Positions 11,338-24,275 of a DNA stretch of 64,000 nt are shown piece after piece. Both the position numbers and the translations under genes were made by a program. The stretch comes from Lutraria lutraria (lineage: Eukaryota; Mollusca; Bivalvia; Venerida; Mactridae), in NCBI GenBank assembly GCA_964023205.1, contig OZ026834.1, positions 47,611,029 to 47,675,028 on the forward strand. Reading direction: 5' to 3'. A model generated the notes under the pieces. That model did no database searches. It saw nothing but the letters and a program-made list of their open reading frames with translations, and was not told the origin of the DNA. Numbering within the stretch: the stretch's first letter is position 1; every line of letters begins with the position of its first letter.

Positions 11338-13192
11338 GGCCCGTATTCACAAACGTTCTTAGTTTTCCGAGTTGAGAATTTTCTTTATCTTAAATTTTGA
11401 CTAAGACATAAGAAATTTCTTAGTCTTCATCTTAGATTTATTCTAAGCGTAAACTAAGACGGAATTATTCTTAGTTTAAAAAGAAATCTTAGTTTTGAAA
11501 ATTTACCGTTGTCAGGGTTTTTTCCATGGAATTCCCATACGTCATAACTTACGATTAACCTGTTATACACTTTTTCAATTTTACGGATACAATTGGTATT
11601 TTTTCAGCCACAGATGACACAAATATAATTGTAGGTCATGTTTGCAAGAATACAAACAGGTTCCTTACAAACAGTGTCACTGATATATCAATTCAAATGA
11701 ATATCTTTGATATTATGTAATTTTATGAAGTATGCAGTAATCCGGTAAAGTTCCAACAACAGTAGTATCAAAAATAAAAATATGTACCATTAGGGCATCA
11801 GAACCCAAGTATCATTGATCACTCATGTTTTTAATTGATTCTTACTATGAAATATGTATACATGTATGTATTTTGTTTTCTGTCTGATATATTTCTGCTT
11901 GTCATATCATTACTCACAGTTGGGAGATTTTATAACAACAGAGGCTCAGTATAGCTGTAGAATATTTCATCCATAACTGAACATTGATGGTTAATAACAA
12001 AAACATCTTTCAGTTGTGCAGCATTAATTTCAAATTCATACAAACGCATTTTACTGGTAGTTTCAAAACTGCTTATACCTGTATCATACTCTATTCAACA
12101 AACTGCACAAAATAATAAATAAATTGTAATTTATGATATACTAAAGTCACAATGAAATACTTGCATGCATGTGCTTTCAGCTGGAACAAACTTTATCACA
12201 TTATGTGCATTAACAAGAATATGTAAACAAGGTAATAAAGATTTAAGATTATACTGCTGTCTTTGGATTTCATGTTCATATCAGACATTAATACAGCAAA
12301 ACAGTGGCTGAATGTATTTGCACCCAAATTCATGGAAAGCGATGTTTATCTATCTAAATGTTTATCACATCAAAATCAAATTAGGCACTGGTATCTGTCT
12401 TTACTAATGTCACCAAAATTGTTTCATGGAGTCCTCAAAAGAATATGTGAATACAAAGTACATCATTTCAATTCATAGCAAGTCTTCATAGTCAATAAAC
12501 TCAGAAACTGATGCTGAATTATTCATGAAGAAGCAAACACGGCATAAATAACGAAATATATTAAATGGTATATGGTTTAATGATATTTTAGTTCACATTG
12601 CACTGTCCTTGTATGACAATTAACTTGAACCAATGTCTATCCGAAAATCGTACAATATCCCACATATGCGCAAATAGTCACATAACACGTACTTGTTAAT
12701 TGTTCTATCATAAAGTCCAGTGAAAAGCATCTTGGATCATTGGCAATGAATTTCAAGTTAAGCACCAAAGGTCTACATTCTGCTGGATCTTTGCTTATCT
12801 TGTGATGGCAAAATTTAAGTGAAATTGACACGTTATTTTGACAACTGCTCCGCCCAAGATCAAGTCAAAATAACGACAGAAAAGTGTTTAAAAGTTCATA
12901 ATCCAAGAAATTAACTTTATTCTTCATAGATATGGACAAATAATGAGTTCGACGTAGCATCCATTTTCGTTTTATTTTTTATCTAAGAAACTTTCTTAAA
13001 CTTGAGACACCTCGTACCTTGACTAAACTTTTAAGATAAAAATCGTCGATTTAAGAATTTTTCTAAGATTTTTTTCACTCTTAGACAAAGGTTAAGACAA
13101 ATCTTACAATGTTAGCAAAACTTGGTGAAAACTAAGATAATTTCGGTATTCTTAGATGATTTTTCATCTTAGTTGGCTTGTGAATACGGGCC
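11338..13192. mobile_element. 1,855-bp Harbinger-like non-autonomous element
   Basis: Both ends carry the inverted repeat GGCCCGTATTCACAA, followed by subterminal TTCTTAG/CTAAGAA-rich sequence. The empty site exists at 26741-26756, which reads AACAGCTGGACTC across the junction. Here CTT (11335-11337) and CTG (13193-13195) flank the insertion, consistent with a 3-bp CTG duplication carrying one substitution. GGGCC-type ends with TWA/CWG triplet duplications are typical of PIF/Harbinger elements. No transposase is seen. Truncated relatives lie at 15543-16391 and at 20973-21103 plus 23615-24275, and both right ends are also followed by CTG. Confidence 0.85.
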
Positions 13193-14246
13193 CTGGACTC
13201 TGAACATGTTCTAGATGTAATCAGCCGAAAATGGAATCGTAAAATTACACTGATATTCAATTAGAACTAAATACATTTCGTCATGTGTTTTTGCGTAAAT
13301 ATTGAAGGTACATGTAGATCTACTGTTTTGCTGTTCGCATTTGATATCTGTGGAAATAACAGACATGCGACTTCGTATGCAGTTAGATTTATTGGTCTAA
13401 TGAATAGTATGTACAAGCGAATTATTTGCCAGTGTTAAAAAAATATCCTCAGTCGAAAGGTATTGCAGTGTGTGGGGGCAAAAAAGTCATGGAAGATTTT
13501 ACGAAATTGAAACAGGCATAGATTTTCAAGCGAAATATCTAAAACGCACTTGATCCGAGGTACATAATAACCCACACGAGCATTCAAAAAGTTTGCGTAC
13601 ACACCATTATTGGTCAAGCTACGCCCCTGGAAGGTACCGAAAATTAAACAGATATATTCGACAGTATCGTCTTTATGTTGAGCTCAAGTGTTATAAATCA
13701 GTAGGAACAATATGAAGACATCGTCGGGAAAGTGTTACCACGTGTAGTAAATATTCGCCGGATCGTGTGCCGGAGAAAAGCAAATCGGTTTAATTCTGTA
13801 AATATGGCTTGATATTAAAATAACATGCATGTACTCCAATGTGATTCATTATCATTATAAATGTGAGACGACCCCTTTAATTTAATCCGAAGTTCAACAC
13901 CGTCACCGTCTTAAATCGCAAATGTCTAATATAAGTGTAAAGATATTGGTTTTCAAAATGTGCAGTCGCTTGACTTTTAGCATTAGGAACAGAAATATTC
14001 CTCCAGGCAAACAGTAAAAAGGTGTACGTAGCTTTTCCGTCTGGCACATTGTGGTTAATTGGCCTAAAGATGTACATTGTGCAAAGACTATACATTTTTG
14101 TATATACTTGAAAGTTGAGGATAAATTTGACTGGTCTTATAAAGAATAAATAAACTTTGATTTTGTGTTGAAAAATATATATTTATCATTGTATTTGATT
14201 ATTCCTATAACCAGAGGTATGGAAAAATCACCTTTCAGTACTTTGA

Positions 14247-15542
14247 TTATCTATTCAAATTGGTAGCCATTGTCCATAAAAGATTCAGTAACAATAAAAG
14301 TGTTGCTTTGTGGTAGAGAATCTTTAAAGGTCCCATTAAATAAATTATCTTGTATAGCTCAGCAGTTTTAGAGAATATTTCGTTATTTACAAATTACGTG
14401 CAATCTAGTTTTATTTCTGAAAATTGTACGACCACAGTGTATAACTTCGTCGGTTTATGTACGTTGAAATCTGAGGCTGTTTGAGGGAAATTGACTGATG
14501 TTAATTGGTGTAATAAATCTTTAACTGTCTAAGAACTGCTGTGGTTCACCGGAAAACAATATTCACAGGTCAACCACTGTTTAAATGAATGTGTATTTGG
14601 TGTGGTTTTAGTAGACCGATCAGATTACGTTGCATTTTATAACTTTCATGCGCAAAAATTGTACTTTTATGTCTGGGCATAATGTACCCTGTCATACTGT
14701 TTATAATCCTTTGTATCAAAAAAGTTTGCAGTATAACAATTACCATCGTGTAGTAAACGTGGAGAAATTTTACAAGAAGTATTGTGTCGCGTGACTAATT
14801 ATTGGAACTTTAGGGATTTTTAATACATTGATTGGGAGTTACCACTTTGCTCTTCGTGGAAAACCTTATGGTTATTGTTTTATAATATTTAACATCAGGG
14901 TAAGATATAAACAGCTGACACTCACTTTCTACCTACGCTATTAGCCTTCTCTTTCTTAGTAGTTATGATGATCTCGCCGTCATGTGATGTCATGTGTTCT
15001 GTTGTATTTACACATGTATTATAACTCAGTTTGTACATTTATAGAAATACGTGTGTTATGTCTTTATATGGAAGATAGGTTATTTACTCATGTCCAACTT
15101 TGGCGGACATGGCCTTATCGAGTATCTGATCAATTTTCAAGGGAAACAACTACAATTCAGGGGTTTATATACAGTCTACCTATTGTTACCCTCCTTGCTT
15201 GCGTTATGCTGACTTTATTAGGGGTCATAAAGTAATAAAGTCAGTCACGCGTAACAGATAAAATATGTTATCTTAATTGATCCAAAAATCGATATTTCAC
15301 TGTATAACTTTTGGATCTCTGATAAGACTTTCAAGAGCATGTCCCAACTATTATGTACGTCATTAAAATGGACAGAAACGTATGATATTGACATTAATTT
15401 GTTTCATCAGTCAAATTAATTTTGCAAATGCGAATATTATGAAAAGACAAAATTCAAGAATCCTAGTAATAATTTTGTTATTGTATGCACAGTCAAATAG
15501 TAATTTGATTCTATTCTGCATATAAACACATTAGCTTACAAT
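14247..15542. other. AT-rich non-coding stretch
   Basis: No gene or clear repeat is visible. The 83-codon frame at 14984 has no domain. Confidence 0.4.
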
Positions 15543-16391
15543 ACATTTATTGAAACATGGCTGTATAATGTTTCATCCATAACTGAACATTAATGGTTAA
15601 TAACAAAAACATCTTTCAGTTGTGCATTTATTTCAAATTCTTACAAAAGCATTTTATTTTAAAGATTACTGATATCATTTACTTCACTGAATTCATATTG
15701 CCAAGGCCTGATACAATTGCATGTTTACTGGAAGTTTTAAAATAGCTCATACCTGTATTATACTCTATTCAACACACTGCACAAAAGAATATTTCACAAA
15801 GAAGTACTTGTATGCATGTGCTTTCAGCTGGAACAAACATCACAATATGGGCATTCACAACAAAATTTATACAAGGTAATAACGATTTAAGATTATACAG
15901 TTGTCCTTGGATTTCATGGTCATATCAAACATTAATACAGCAAAACAGTGGCTGAATATATTTACACCCAAAAGTGTTCATGTAAAGCAATGTTTATCTG
16001 TCTAAATGTTTATCACATCAAAATCACATTTATCACTGATATCTGTCTTTACTAATGTCACCATAAATTGTTTAACGACAGAAAAGTGTTTAAAAGTTCA
16101 TAATCCAAGAAATTAATCGATTAGAATCCGGAATCTTCATAGATATAGAAAAATAATGAGTTCGACGAAGCATCCATTTTCGTTTTGTTTTTATCTAAGT
16201 TAAGACACCTCGTACCTTGACTAAACTTTTAAGATAAAAATCGTCGATCTAAGAATTTTTCTAAGAATGTTTTTCACTCTAAGACGAAAGTTAAGAAAAA
16301 TCTTACAAAGTTAGCAAAACTTGGCGAAAACTAAGATAATTTCGGGATTCTTAGATAATTGTTCATCTTAGTTGGTTTGTGAATACGGGCC
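15543..16391. mobile_element. Harbinger-like element, left-truncated copy
   Basis: This stretch aligns with 11945-13192, sharing ATTTCATCCATAACTGAACA-like and TTTATCACATCAAAATCA words. It ends in GTGAATACGGGCC followed by CTG. The left terminal repeat is absent, so the copy is a relic. Confidence 0.8.
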
Positions 16392-19300
16392 CTGGTGTAT
16401 ATAAACAGTACAATCAATTTCTGCAATTTGATTGAAATGATATCTAACAAATATAACTCGACGTGCCCAATTGTTTGTGAGTCAATGTGAGATGCGTATA
16501 AAAAATCAATAATCAGGTAAAATTAGCAACCATATAAAGGGATCTCAAAAATATGATTTTATTATTCGTCCTTTGTTTACACATCATTGAAAAAATAGAT
16601 ATATACAAAGTAGGTAATCTATATTATTTTATGACATGTTTTTATAAGTGACATGTGGACGTATGCCAAAATGATATATTTAGCATATAATTATATTATC
16701 AAAAATGAATTAATAATAAATTTCATTTAATGAAATGTCATCGTCTATTTAAGGTCAATTAGAACAATAGATGAAAACATTAGAACAATCGTAAAATATA
16801 AGAAATATATATTACTTGATCTGTAAAAATATTTACATAATGCCTTCCATTAGGCATATCTCATAAAATAGTTGTCAGATGCCTTTTCTTATTTTTTGCA
16901 ACATGATTAAAAAATACTGTGCTGTATTAATATATATACTTTGTGATAAAATATTTGGAACGTTTTTATTGCAAGTAAATGTCAGTTTCACATCTGTCTA
17001 GGTAAAATAAGACCTACTTCAATTTAAACATCCAAAAAGCTAATGGGGCTTTAACAATAGTGAAAACCATTTTTTTATTTATGTTATTTTTTATAATATC
17101 AACAAATTTGGTTATAAATATCGATTTTGCTTTTATACGGAAGTAAAGTAAACTATTTCACATATTTTAATATTTTCATCCATGTTGTAATATGTTTTAG
17201 TCTTCAACCTCAATTATCCTAAAACTTGATTCAACGCGTCCAATGTTTATTACCCTGTATAATACATCATGCTGTGGCTGTATATACATAGATACCTAAT
17301 CAGCAGATATGATCTTCGCCAAATGATCGTTGTTTCCGTAAACGTACGTAAATGTCCGAGATTTGCCGAACGATTGACGAATTGAACTTAAAAAAATCTA
17401 AGGGGTAGTTTTAAAAATCATCAAAAGGGTCAAAGAAGATATTATTTGATTGTTTTCATATTTTACATGGTGAAAGAAATTAAATTTTCAAAACGAATGC
17501 AATGAGTACAAATTTTATCACATTTCCCCAAAAAAAGTTATGATGCTGAAAACATCACATTTTCATTGAAAAATCTACCAATTTTACGCTTTTTACATTG
17601 AATATAGAGGGAATCGATAGGTGTCTTTTTCAAACGCAAAAGGGTCGAAGAAAGAATTAATTCAAAATAATAAAAAATATACCATTAGAAAGATAAAAGA
17701 TTAATTAAACTTTTGTGATGAGTACAAATTTCGTATTTTAAATAGAATAAAAGTTATGACGATTATAGTGAAAACCCCCTTCTTTGTTTAATGTAAATTT
17801 TTTATCGATTTTCCAAATCAGCATGTCCGCGAAAGTTGGGTATGTCCGGTTCTAACATTATTTCCTCTAATGGGCCCGGGGCTATGTATATAATAACAAT
17901 TGGGATAGTAAAGTGTCTATAAACTCTACTACATGTACATACCGTCGATATTCTCACCGTGAGTCTTGGTCATCTAGTTACTATAGTGGTGTGATGGACT
18001 TGTAACTTGGGTATCCTGGTTCAAATCTCACGGTCACGGCAGGTCAACCTCTTTTATGATTTTTTTCTTTCCATGTGTGGAGAAGTTGTCAGCTATTTGT
18101 GGAAGGGTAAGTTAGCGCTGGTTAGAATATAGTCTAGGAAAACTGATCATGTGGTAAATTCTCCTCAAGCGGTTAATCGACAACCCTCATTTTTTTCTAT
18201 AAAGAAATAAGGAGTTGCATCCATTTCTCTTAATAACAAAATAACTAGACAAACCATCTCTTTGGTGTAAAAAGTTCAGTAATCTTGAATGTCTTACGCA
18301 TTAATTGATATTAATTTCATGTGTTTCAATTAATATTTAGATCGTCATAATTGCAGCTTTATTATACCATGTGACAGTGATTTTTTCCTTCTTTGTCTAT
18401 ATAAACTTTTTACCAAACATGAGTATCTTTCACCTGAATTTTAACTAAAATAACTCAAAATAAAACCTTAGGTGCCAATGGTTTTATACAGATTTTAAAT
18501 GATGTATATTTTGTATATGATGTAATTTTAAATTAAAATTTAGATCATCATAATTAAGGATCTCTTTTTCCTATATTTAGAAATTTGTCATTCTTTAAGA
18601 GAGTTGTTGTTGTTGAAATTCGGCAGACGATCGATATCTCGTTTGTATATCGGTTATCGCTTTATACATTTGTACAAGTTAAATGTTTGTACGGCGCAAA
18701 ATCGCATCCGGCAATTCAATACCAGAATGTGGCCTATGTAGCATTTTTTATCAGGATGTGCGAAGTTTCAGATCAAACTAATTTATTATTTTGACTTAAC
18801 TGATCCCGAAACTAAAGTGATCATCTACTCCGTCAAAAATACAAGCCGTTGATGTTTCATGAATCTCATGAATCTGGTCATATGGTTCTACAGTTCACGA
18901 GGTACTCTATATGTAGTCCCTGTTTCCACCCTAAAATTAAAATCAGGGGAAACTATCACCTCGATGTATCAGACGTTGCAATATCTGCTGGAATGCTTAT
19001 AAAATATTTAAATAAAGTCTCCAAAAATAATATACTCCGTTGTCTGAGGGTACGTTGTCGTAAAAACCTGGTATAACGGTCCCAAACATAGATTTTCAAC
19101 TGTAAAGTGACCATCTATATCGAACCATAAAGTGACCGTCTATGTCGAACCAATTAAGTCATCATTTCTCACCTGATCGGACATTTTTTGTATTGAGCTC
19201 CGAAATCGATATTTAATTAACGACAATTGCGTAAACAAGTCAGTGTCCACGATCGCGATTATAAAATTAGTCTGTGTGAATATGTTTATAATGTTTTAAA

Positions 19301-20691
19301 TACATCGAAACGTATAAATACCGTGTTCCGTATCTTATAACACGATTAAATGATTATTACAACACACCGATAATAAACACAGCGAATTTCTCTAATAATC
19401 TATACATCGAAGTTCATTTAGATCGAACAATTTTTCCTAAGTCCTTTGATATAATGAGTTTCGGCTGCATTTATTGACAGATGGGCAGATTCATTCCCGT
19501 CGTTGTTTATCGAGCTCGCTCCATTCTTAGACTATAAATAGCGACTGCGTCATCAAGCTAACACTATAGTTGGTGTGAGTAACACGTGACCCCGCTCTAT
19601 TTCTGTTTTGTTTATATCACGTGATGACCAGTGCGGATATTTCGGAATATTTCGGGCACTGTCAGTAATCTGCTTCGCGCAAGAAGTTGCGATTTTGCAT
19701 TGCCACTTAAAAATAAGCATACCAGAGTGTACGGCGGGCTTCCGCCGCCGTACAATAATGTTCCCAGCTGTTCTGCTGTTACGTCCTGTTTTGTAATTTA
19801 GGAATTAACAATCACTTGTATTAACATGTAATGCGTGGCTACAAATTGAATTGATAAAAAATATTTTTGAATGACAAGTACAGAAAAATTGATTAAGTTA
19901 TTGAATAATATAAACAATATATTTTATTTGCTCAAAAACAATATTTACATAATGCCTTTCTTTGAATTCTTTCGTTACAAACACTGATATCTTAAAGGCC
20001 CGTAATCTAGCTTTTTGAATTTAGTAAAATAGAACGATAGCTAAAATTATTGTGAAATATAAGAAGTATATTTCATTTGCTCCAAAACAATATTTACATG
20101 TCTTTCTATAGCCACATCTCGTAAAAATGTTGTCAGTTGCTTTTTCTTATTTTTCGCAATATCATTGATAAAAATACCGTGCTATATATCTATATGTACC
20201 TCGTGATTAAAAAAGAAAATTATGGATTGTTTTTATTGAAAGTAAAGTCAATTTCGTTGTATATTGACTTGGTCTGACACTGAATTTTAACCTCCATTTA
20301 CTTGAATTTAAAGAAAACATGGTATGCCTCATGACGCGACAGTAAAACAATCCCATGCAATCTTCATAGTATCTGGAATAAAAAAAGTTAATAAAATACG
20401 TTGAAACTTTGTATAATCATTATAACATACATCAGAGTGTTATCTATGTTTCTGCATACGTGTAGTCTAATTTTATGACATAATCAAAAAGCAGAATCGA
20501 GGGAACTACGGCGTATAGGAATACAAATTGACGAAAATAAAACAAACCATGTGACCTAATGACAAGATATAGCCAAGTTTATCTAGTCATTGCTTTATTA
20601 TGTCAAAAATGAATTTAGAAACAGTATGAATTAATTTATATTAATTAAAGCGTTGTGCACATTGCACAATTTACTGTCGCAAGTTTAGACA
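16392..20691. other. Very AT-rich DNA with old internal duplications
   Basis: No gene is recognised. About 16760-17000 resembles about 20025-20260 and, more weakly, 19880-19960 (shared words ATATTTACATAATGCC, GTTGTCAGATGCCTTTTC). AAAAGGGTCAAAGAAGA-type text recurs at 17420 and 17640. The region 19440-19580 shares a TATA-like CTATAAATAGCGA and CATCAAGCTAACACTA with 7790-7860. Small reading frames at 18585, 18849 and 19608 lack domains. Confidence 0.45.
17960..18130 (+). mobile_element. tRNA-derived SINE-like fragment
   Basis: The A-box-like part GGTCATCTAGTTACTATAGT and the B-box-like GGTTCAAATCTCACGG, about 45 bases apart, resemble the pol III promoter of a tRNA-derived SINE. The sequence does not close into a tRNA cloverleaf, and downstream similarity to other SINEs here is not evident. 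Confidence 0.45.
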
Positions 20692-20916
20692 TTAAGGATC
20701 ACAGACCCTAATGCAAGCATTTCTTATTAACCATTAAAGTCTTGTAGAATAAATCATTTGTAAAACATTCACCACATATTGTTTTGAATTGTGTAATTTT
20801 GGAAATTAAAAATGCTATATAATCATAGGAAATGGAGGGTATTATTTAGTAATATTACCTCCCCTTAGGATACAAAGTCAATTAAGTTTGAAATAACCCA
20901 GGTCCGTTATCCTTAA
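20692..20916. mobile_element. TTAA-flanked MITE, copy 1
   Basis: TTAA at 20692-20695 and 20913-20916 encloses inverted ends GGATCACAGACCC and GG(T)CCGTTATCC. Two relatives, at 31674-32172 and 59516-59838, share the ends and the interior word AATTGTGTAATTTT (inverted in the third). TTAA duplications are typical of piggyBac and Kolobok transposons. This copy is shortened. Confidence 0.75.
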
Positions 20917-20972
20917 CTGAATGCTTACTATTTGATTAATAACATTAATTCAAATTAATGTGTTTGACTTTT

Positions 20973-21103
20973 TGTAATTTTATGACGTATGCAGTAATTC
21001 GGTAAAGTTCCAGCAACAGGAGTATCAAAAATTAAAATACGTAACATTAGGGCGTCAGAACTCAAAGTATCATTGATCACTCGTGTTTTAATTGATTCTT
21101 ACT
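20973..21103. mobile_element. Harbinger-like element fragment (interior)
   Basis: Matches 11712-11848, with shared GCAGTAATTCGGTAAAGTTCC and ATTGATTCTTACTAT. Similarity stops abruptly where a TTTA-type microsatellite begins. Together with 23615-24275 it looks like one relic split by later insertions. Confidence 0.7.
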
Positions 21104-22129
21104 ATATTTATTTATTTATTTATTTATTATACATAAACATCAGCCATTATCACAATATAAAATATATCATTAAAAGACATGTATAATGTCACTCAGTATC
21201 GAGTTATAAGAGACATAGAACCATAAAACAGTAACAAATTAAGAGCAATATGAAGGTATTAGGATCCTAACTCCAAAAATCCAAAGATGTCCAAATCTAT
21301 TTTTTCTTTGATAACTTTTTAAGATATGTTATTTAACAAGGTTATAAAGAAGTTTGACCACGCAATTTTTTAAAATAAAGCTTTACTTGGCAGCAAAAAT
21401 CTATATCCTTCTATACGGCTAAATCCTGTGTATCACGGATCAATAAATCATAATTTCATTATTTAGAATAAATTTGCACAGGAAATTGCATTTGTTGTTG
21501 TATTTTACATAATTGTATATAAGTTTACCAAAAAGGTATCAGATATTAGCGCATTGTATGAAAAAGAAAAACATTTCTTATTTTTTCAAAGCGTCGGAGA
21601 CATATTATTTACGAGCGTCTTTTGCAAAAAAATCAAGAAAAATCATGCTCTGAAATATTTTTAATTGACTTAACTTATATCTTAAATAGTCCCCCATGTC
21701 TAACAAGCATAATAAAAGCAAGAAACACATACCTCACCAACAATACAGCTTAAAGTAACCATAGGGCCAGAAAATGTTCACATTTCTAGCATTATTTAGC
21801 CAATAAATACCCATTAAGATCACTGAATTAAAAGAAAACACCCCTTTCACCTTAAATATGTTCTAAGAGATACAAAAATAAGGTTTAAAGAAGAAGAAAA
21901 AGGTTTGTCATTACTGAGGTTTAAACCCGCTACCTTCAGTTTCAATGCTGTTGACAGTAAGTTTAGCCTATTTAAATACTCTTCAATGTGGAGGTAATGA
22001 GTTAGGATCCCAATACCTTAAGAACCAGGAATAAAAGAAATAAGATCAATAAATAATACTTATCATAATGACATTATTTACATGAATAAATTTGTCTGCT
22101 ATCTAAAATATCATTGCAGGTTTTGACAC
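21104..22129 (-). mobile_element. Likely LINE 3' region with TTTA-type tail
   Basis: A (TTTA)n run at 21106-21128, read on the minus strand as AAAT repeats, is the kind of tail found at the 3' end of some LINEs, and LINE coding sequence follows in the right orientation from 22130. At about 21920-21970 there is a B-box-like GCGGGTTTAAACCTC on the minus strand, possibly a nested SINE. The link between tail and LINE is an inference. Confidence 0.45.
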
Positions 22130-22600
22130 AAATTCGAGTAACTGCCGGATTAGACATAACTAAGACAAGTTTTTCTTCATCCGAAAAATGCATAAAATTT
22201 GAATTCCGAGTTAAAACAAGGTCAATTAAAGGAGCTCAAATATTTCGATAAAGGTCACAATAAAACAAAATGTATTTCAGATTCAACTTCGCCGCAATAT
22301 GGACATGTCCGGCCTTCTAACTTTAAATTTTCATACCTTCCAGTTTCTATTCTAATTGGTGGAACACCACACCTAAATTTATTAAAACGCAGCTCTGTGT
22401 TTTGGAGGTAAAATGATATCACAGTAAAATAAACTTCAAATTTATTCTTATACAAACAGTAGTTCCTTAATTTATTTCGACCTTTTCCAGATTTATTATC
22501 AGCTTTAACTACAGAATTCTTTCATTCTTCAACAAATATAGACATTAACTTTTTTCAATATTATCACATAATTTGTGTTTTGGCACATAATCATCTAAAT
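22130..22600 (-). pseudogene. LINE ORF2 C-terminal fragment
   Basis: Minus-strand frames read, in order, HLDDYVPKHKLCDNIEK, then KFRCGVPPIRIETGRYENL, then TCPYCGEVESEIHFVLL, then FGxRKTCLSYV-like text. This is the region after the reverse transcriptase domain of CR1/jockey-like elements, with the FRCGxxPIxxETGRYE block and the CxxC...H zinc-knuckle-like end. Stops and frameshifts break it into pieces, so it is dead. The plus-strand frame at 22199 is its antisense shadow. Confidence 0.75.
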
Positions 22601-23263
22601 GAATAAACTCTTAATGGTTACAATACATTGACGTTGAATAAATTTAAACATGGAGGGCCTAGTGACATAGTAAGTGATAGATATAAGCCGAAAACTGTCC
22701 ATTATGAAAAATATTGGAGTGTTTGAGGCGCGTAGGTTTATATGTAACTTAAATCATTTCGATAGGATTACACAATTAATTGACCATGACAATTTATCAT
22801 TCTTAAAGGCATCCGTCGACTTAATCATTCTAGTTTCCAATGACAATCAAGTGATTCATATTGATTTTCTTTCCTGTTTTTTTTATTTATTTTTTTATAT
22901 TACACTTTACTCATTAAAAGTCACTAAAGAAGACTATTGGCTTAAAAAAAGTAGTAGGGATTCATTTACTTGCATTATTATGACCAGATAAATAGATAAA
23001 ATAGCGTTTGAATTTAACTGCTTAAAAGCCATCACCTTTAAATCAACTCTTTCAGTCACACTGCACGGGTAGCACGAGGAATATACATTTTATTCAAACC
23101 TATTCGCATCGACTCAAGTCGTGTCATTCCTATGTATTCATTTGTTGGGAATGGGTTTGTAAAGCATCGTGGAACAATGTGGAAGATGTGAATAGGAAAA
23201 ACTGTTTATGTAAGATTTCCGTCTAACACTTTTGTTTGATTTAATTTGTTATATTTCAAATTT

Positions 23264-23548
23264 CAATTTTTCCCTTATTGAGTGTATAAAATACACCAAG
23301 GTAGTGAACTCGCCATTTTTTCGTTTGACGGAAGTGACAAAGTAAGCGTGGGTCCCGGCTTTCCTTCTAAAAGCTGTCAAAACGTTTAAAGTTGGGGAAC
23401 ACTACAACGAAAGCAAGGTTCCCGGAAAGCACGTGCAGATTAGAAGGAAAGCCGGGACCCACGCTCATTTTCGTCACTACCGTCTATCGAAAAGATGGCT
23501 AGTTCACTAACTTGGAGTATTTTATACACTCAATAAGGGAAAAATTGA
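23264..23548. mobile_element. Fold-back MITE with ~105-bp arms
   Basis: Left arm 23264-23375 and right arm about 23433-23548 are inverted copies. Matching words include CAATTTTTCCCTTATTGAGT at the outer end, GTATAAAATAC, and the long GC-rich GTGGGTCCCGGCTTTCCTTC near the loop. Only about 57 bp separate the arms. There is no coding capacity. No convincing target duplication could be fixed. Confidence 0.8.
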
Positions 23549-23614
23549 AGATTTGTTTGATGGGTGAAATTGAAAAAGAACGTCTGTAAACGTATAAAAA
23601 TCACGGAATCGAGT

Positions 23615-24275
23615 ACCTATGATGTCACCATAAATTGTTTCACGGAGTCATCAAAAGACTCTGTGAATACAAAGTGCATCATTTCATTCATAGCATGTCT
23701 TCATAGTTTATACATGTATAAATACATGAGAAATATCGAAAAAAATATAACTTTAAGTAACACTATAATTTTATGAAGATATAACCATAATGATTAACAA
23801 GTAATGTCAAAACATGCTTTCAATCATTTGTAACAAAATATTATTTTTTTGCAATTCTTGTGATGGCAAATGAACCTTTTGACAATGTATATAAGCGAAA
23901 TTGGCACGTTATTTTGACAACTGCTCCGCCCAAGATCAAGTAAACGACAGAAAGGTGTCTAAAAGTTCAAAATCCAAGAAATCAATCGATTAGTATCCGG
24001 AATCTTCATGGACATAGAAAAATAATGAGTTCGACGAAGCATCCCTTTTCGTTTTGTTTTTATCTAAGAAAATTTCTTAAAGTTAAGACACCTCATACCT
24101 TAACAAAACTTTAAGATAAAAATCGTCGAACTAAAATTTTTTCTAAGATTTGTTTTTTTATTCTTAGACAAAAGTTGAGACAAATCTTACGATGTTAGCA
24201 AAACTTGGCGAAAACTACGATAATTTCGGTTCTCTTAGATAATTTTTCATCTTAGTTAGTTTGTGACTACGGGTC
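23615..24275. mobile_element. Harbinger-like element, right-end fragment
   Basis: Aligns with 12407-13192, sharing ACAACTGCTCCGCCCAAGAT and ATAATGAGTTCGACG. It ends in GTGACTACGGGTC followed by CTG, a mutated form of the terminal repeat. It probably belongs with 20973-21103. Confidence 0.7.

Larger units (their letters stand above)
9480..13927. mobile_element. Non-autonomous TIR transposon, copy 1 (interrupted)
   Basis: The left end AGACATTTGCGGTTTAAGAC and the right end GTCTTAAATCGCAAATGTCT are inverted copies; pairing extends over about 60 bp with mismatches and includes GACGGTGACGGTG. The same ends bound the 1.7-kb copy at 25865-27580. Flanking triplets are AAC and AAT. Without the 1,855-bp insertion at 11338 this copy is about 2.6 kb; it also holds a 938-bp segment (9977-10914) that copy 2 lacks. 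I see no transposase; the small frame at 13435-13617 is unrecognised. The 3-bp duplication suggests PIF/Harbinger or a related superfamily. Confidence 0.8.
9020..14246. repeat. Older repeat split by a transposon stack
   Basis: Flank 9120-9478 matches 27940-28255, and flank 13940-14100 matches 28310-28460. In the 28-kb copy the two flanks lie almost next to each other, so everything from 9480 to 13927 is extra. Shared words include TTGATAAAGGTTTGG-like and TTCCTCCAGGCAAACAG. The similarity is moderate, with indels near the junction. This is the outermost layer of a three-level nest. Confidence 0.65.

Noticed and set aside
22674..22991. 105-codon frame
   Set aside because: AT-rich with Phe/Ile/Leu/Tyr bias expected from low-complexity DNA; no domain and no splice context.
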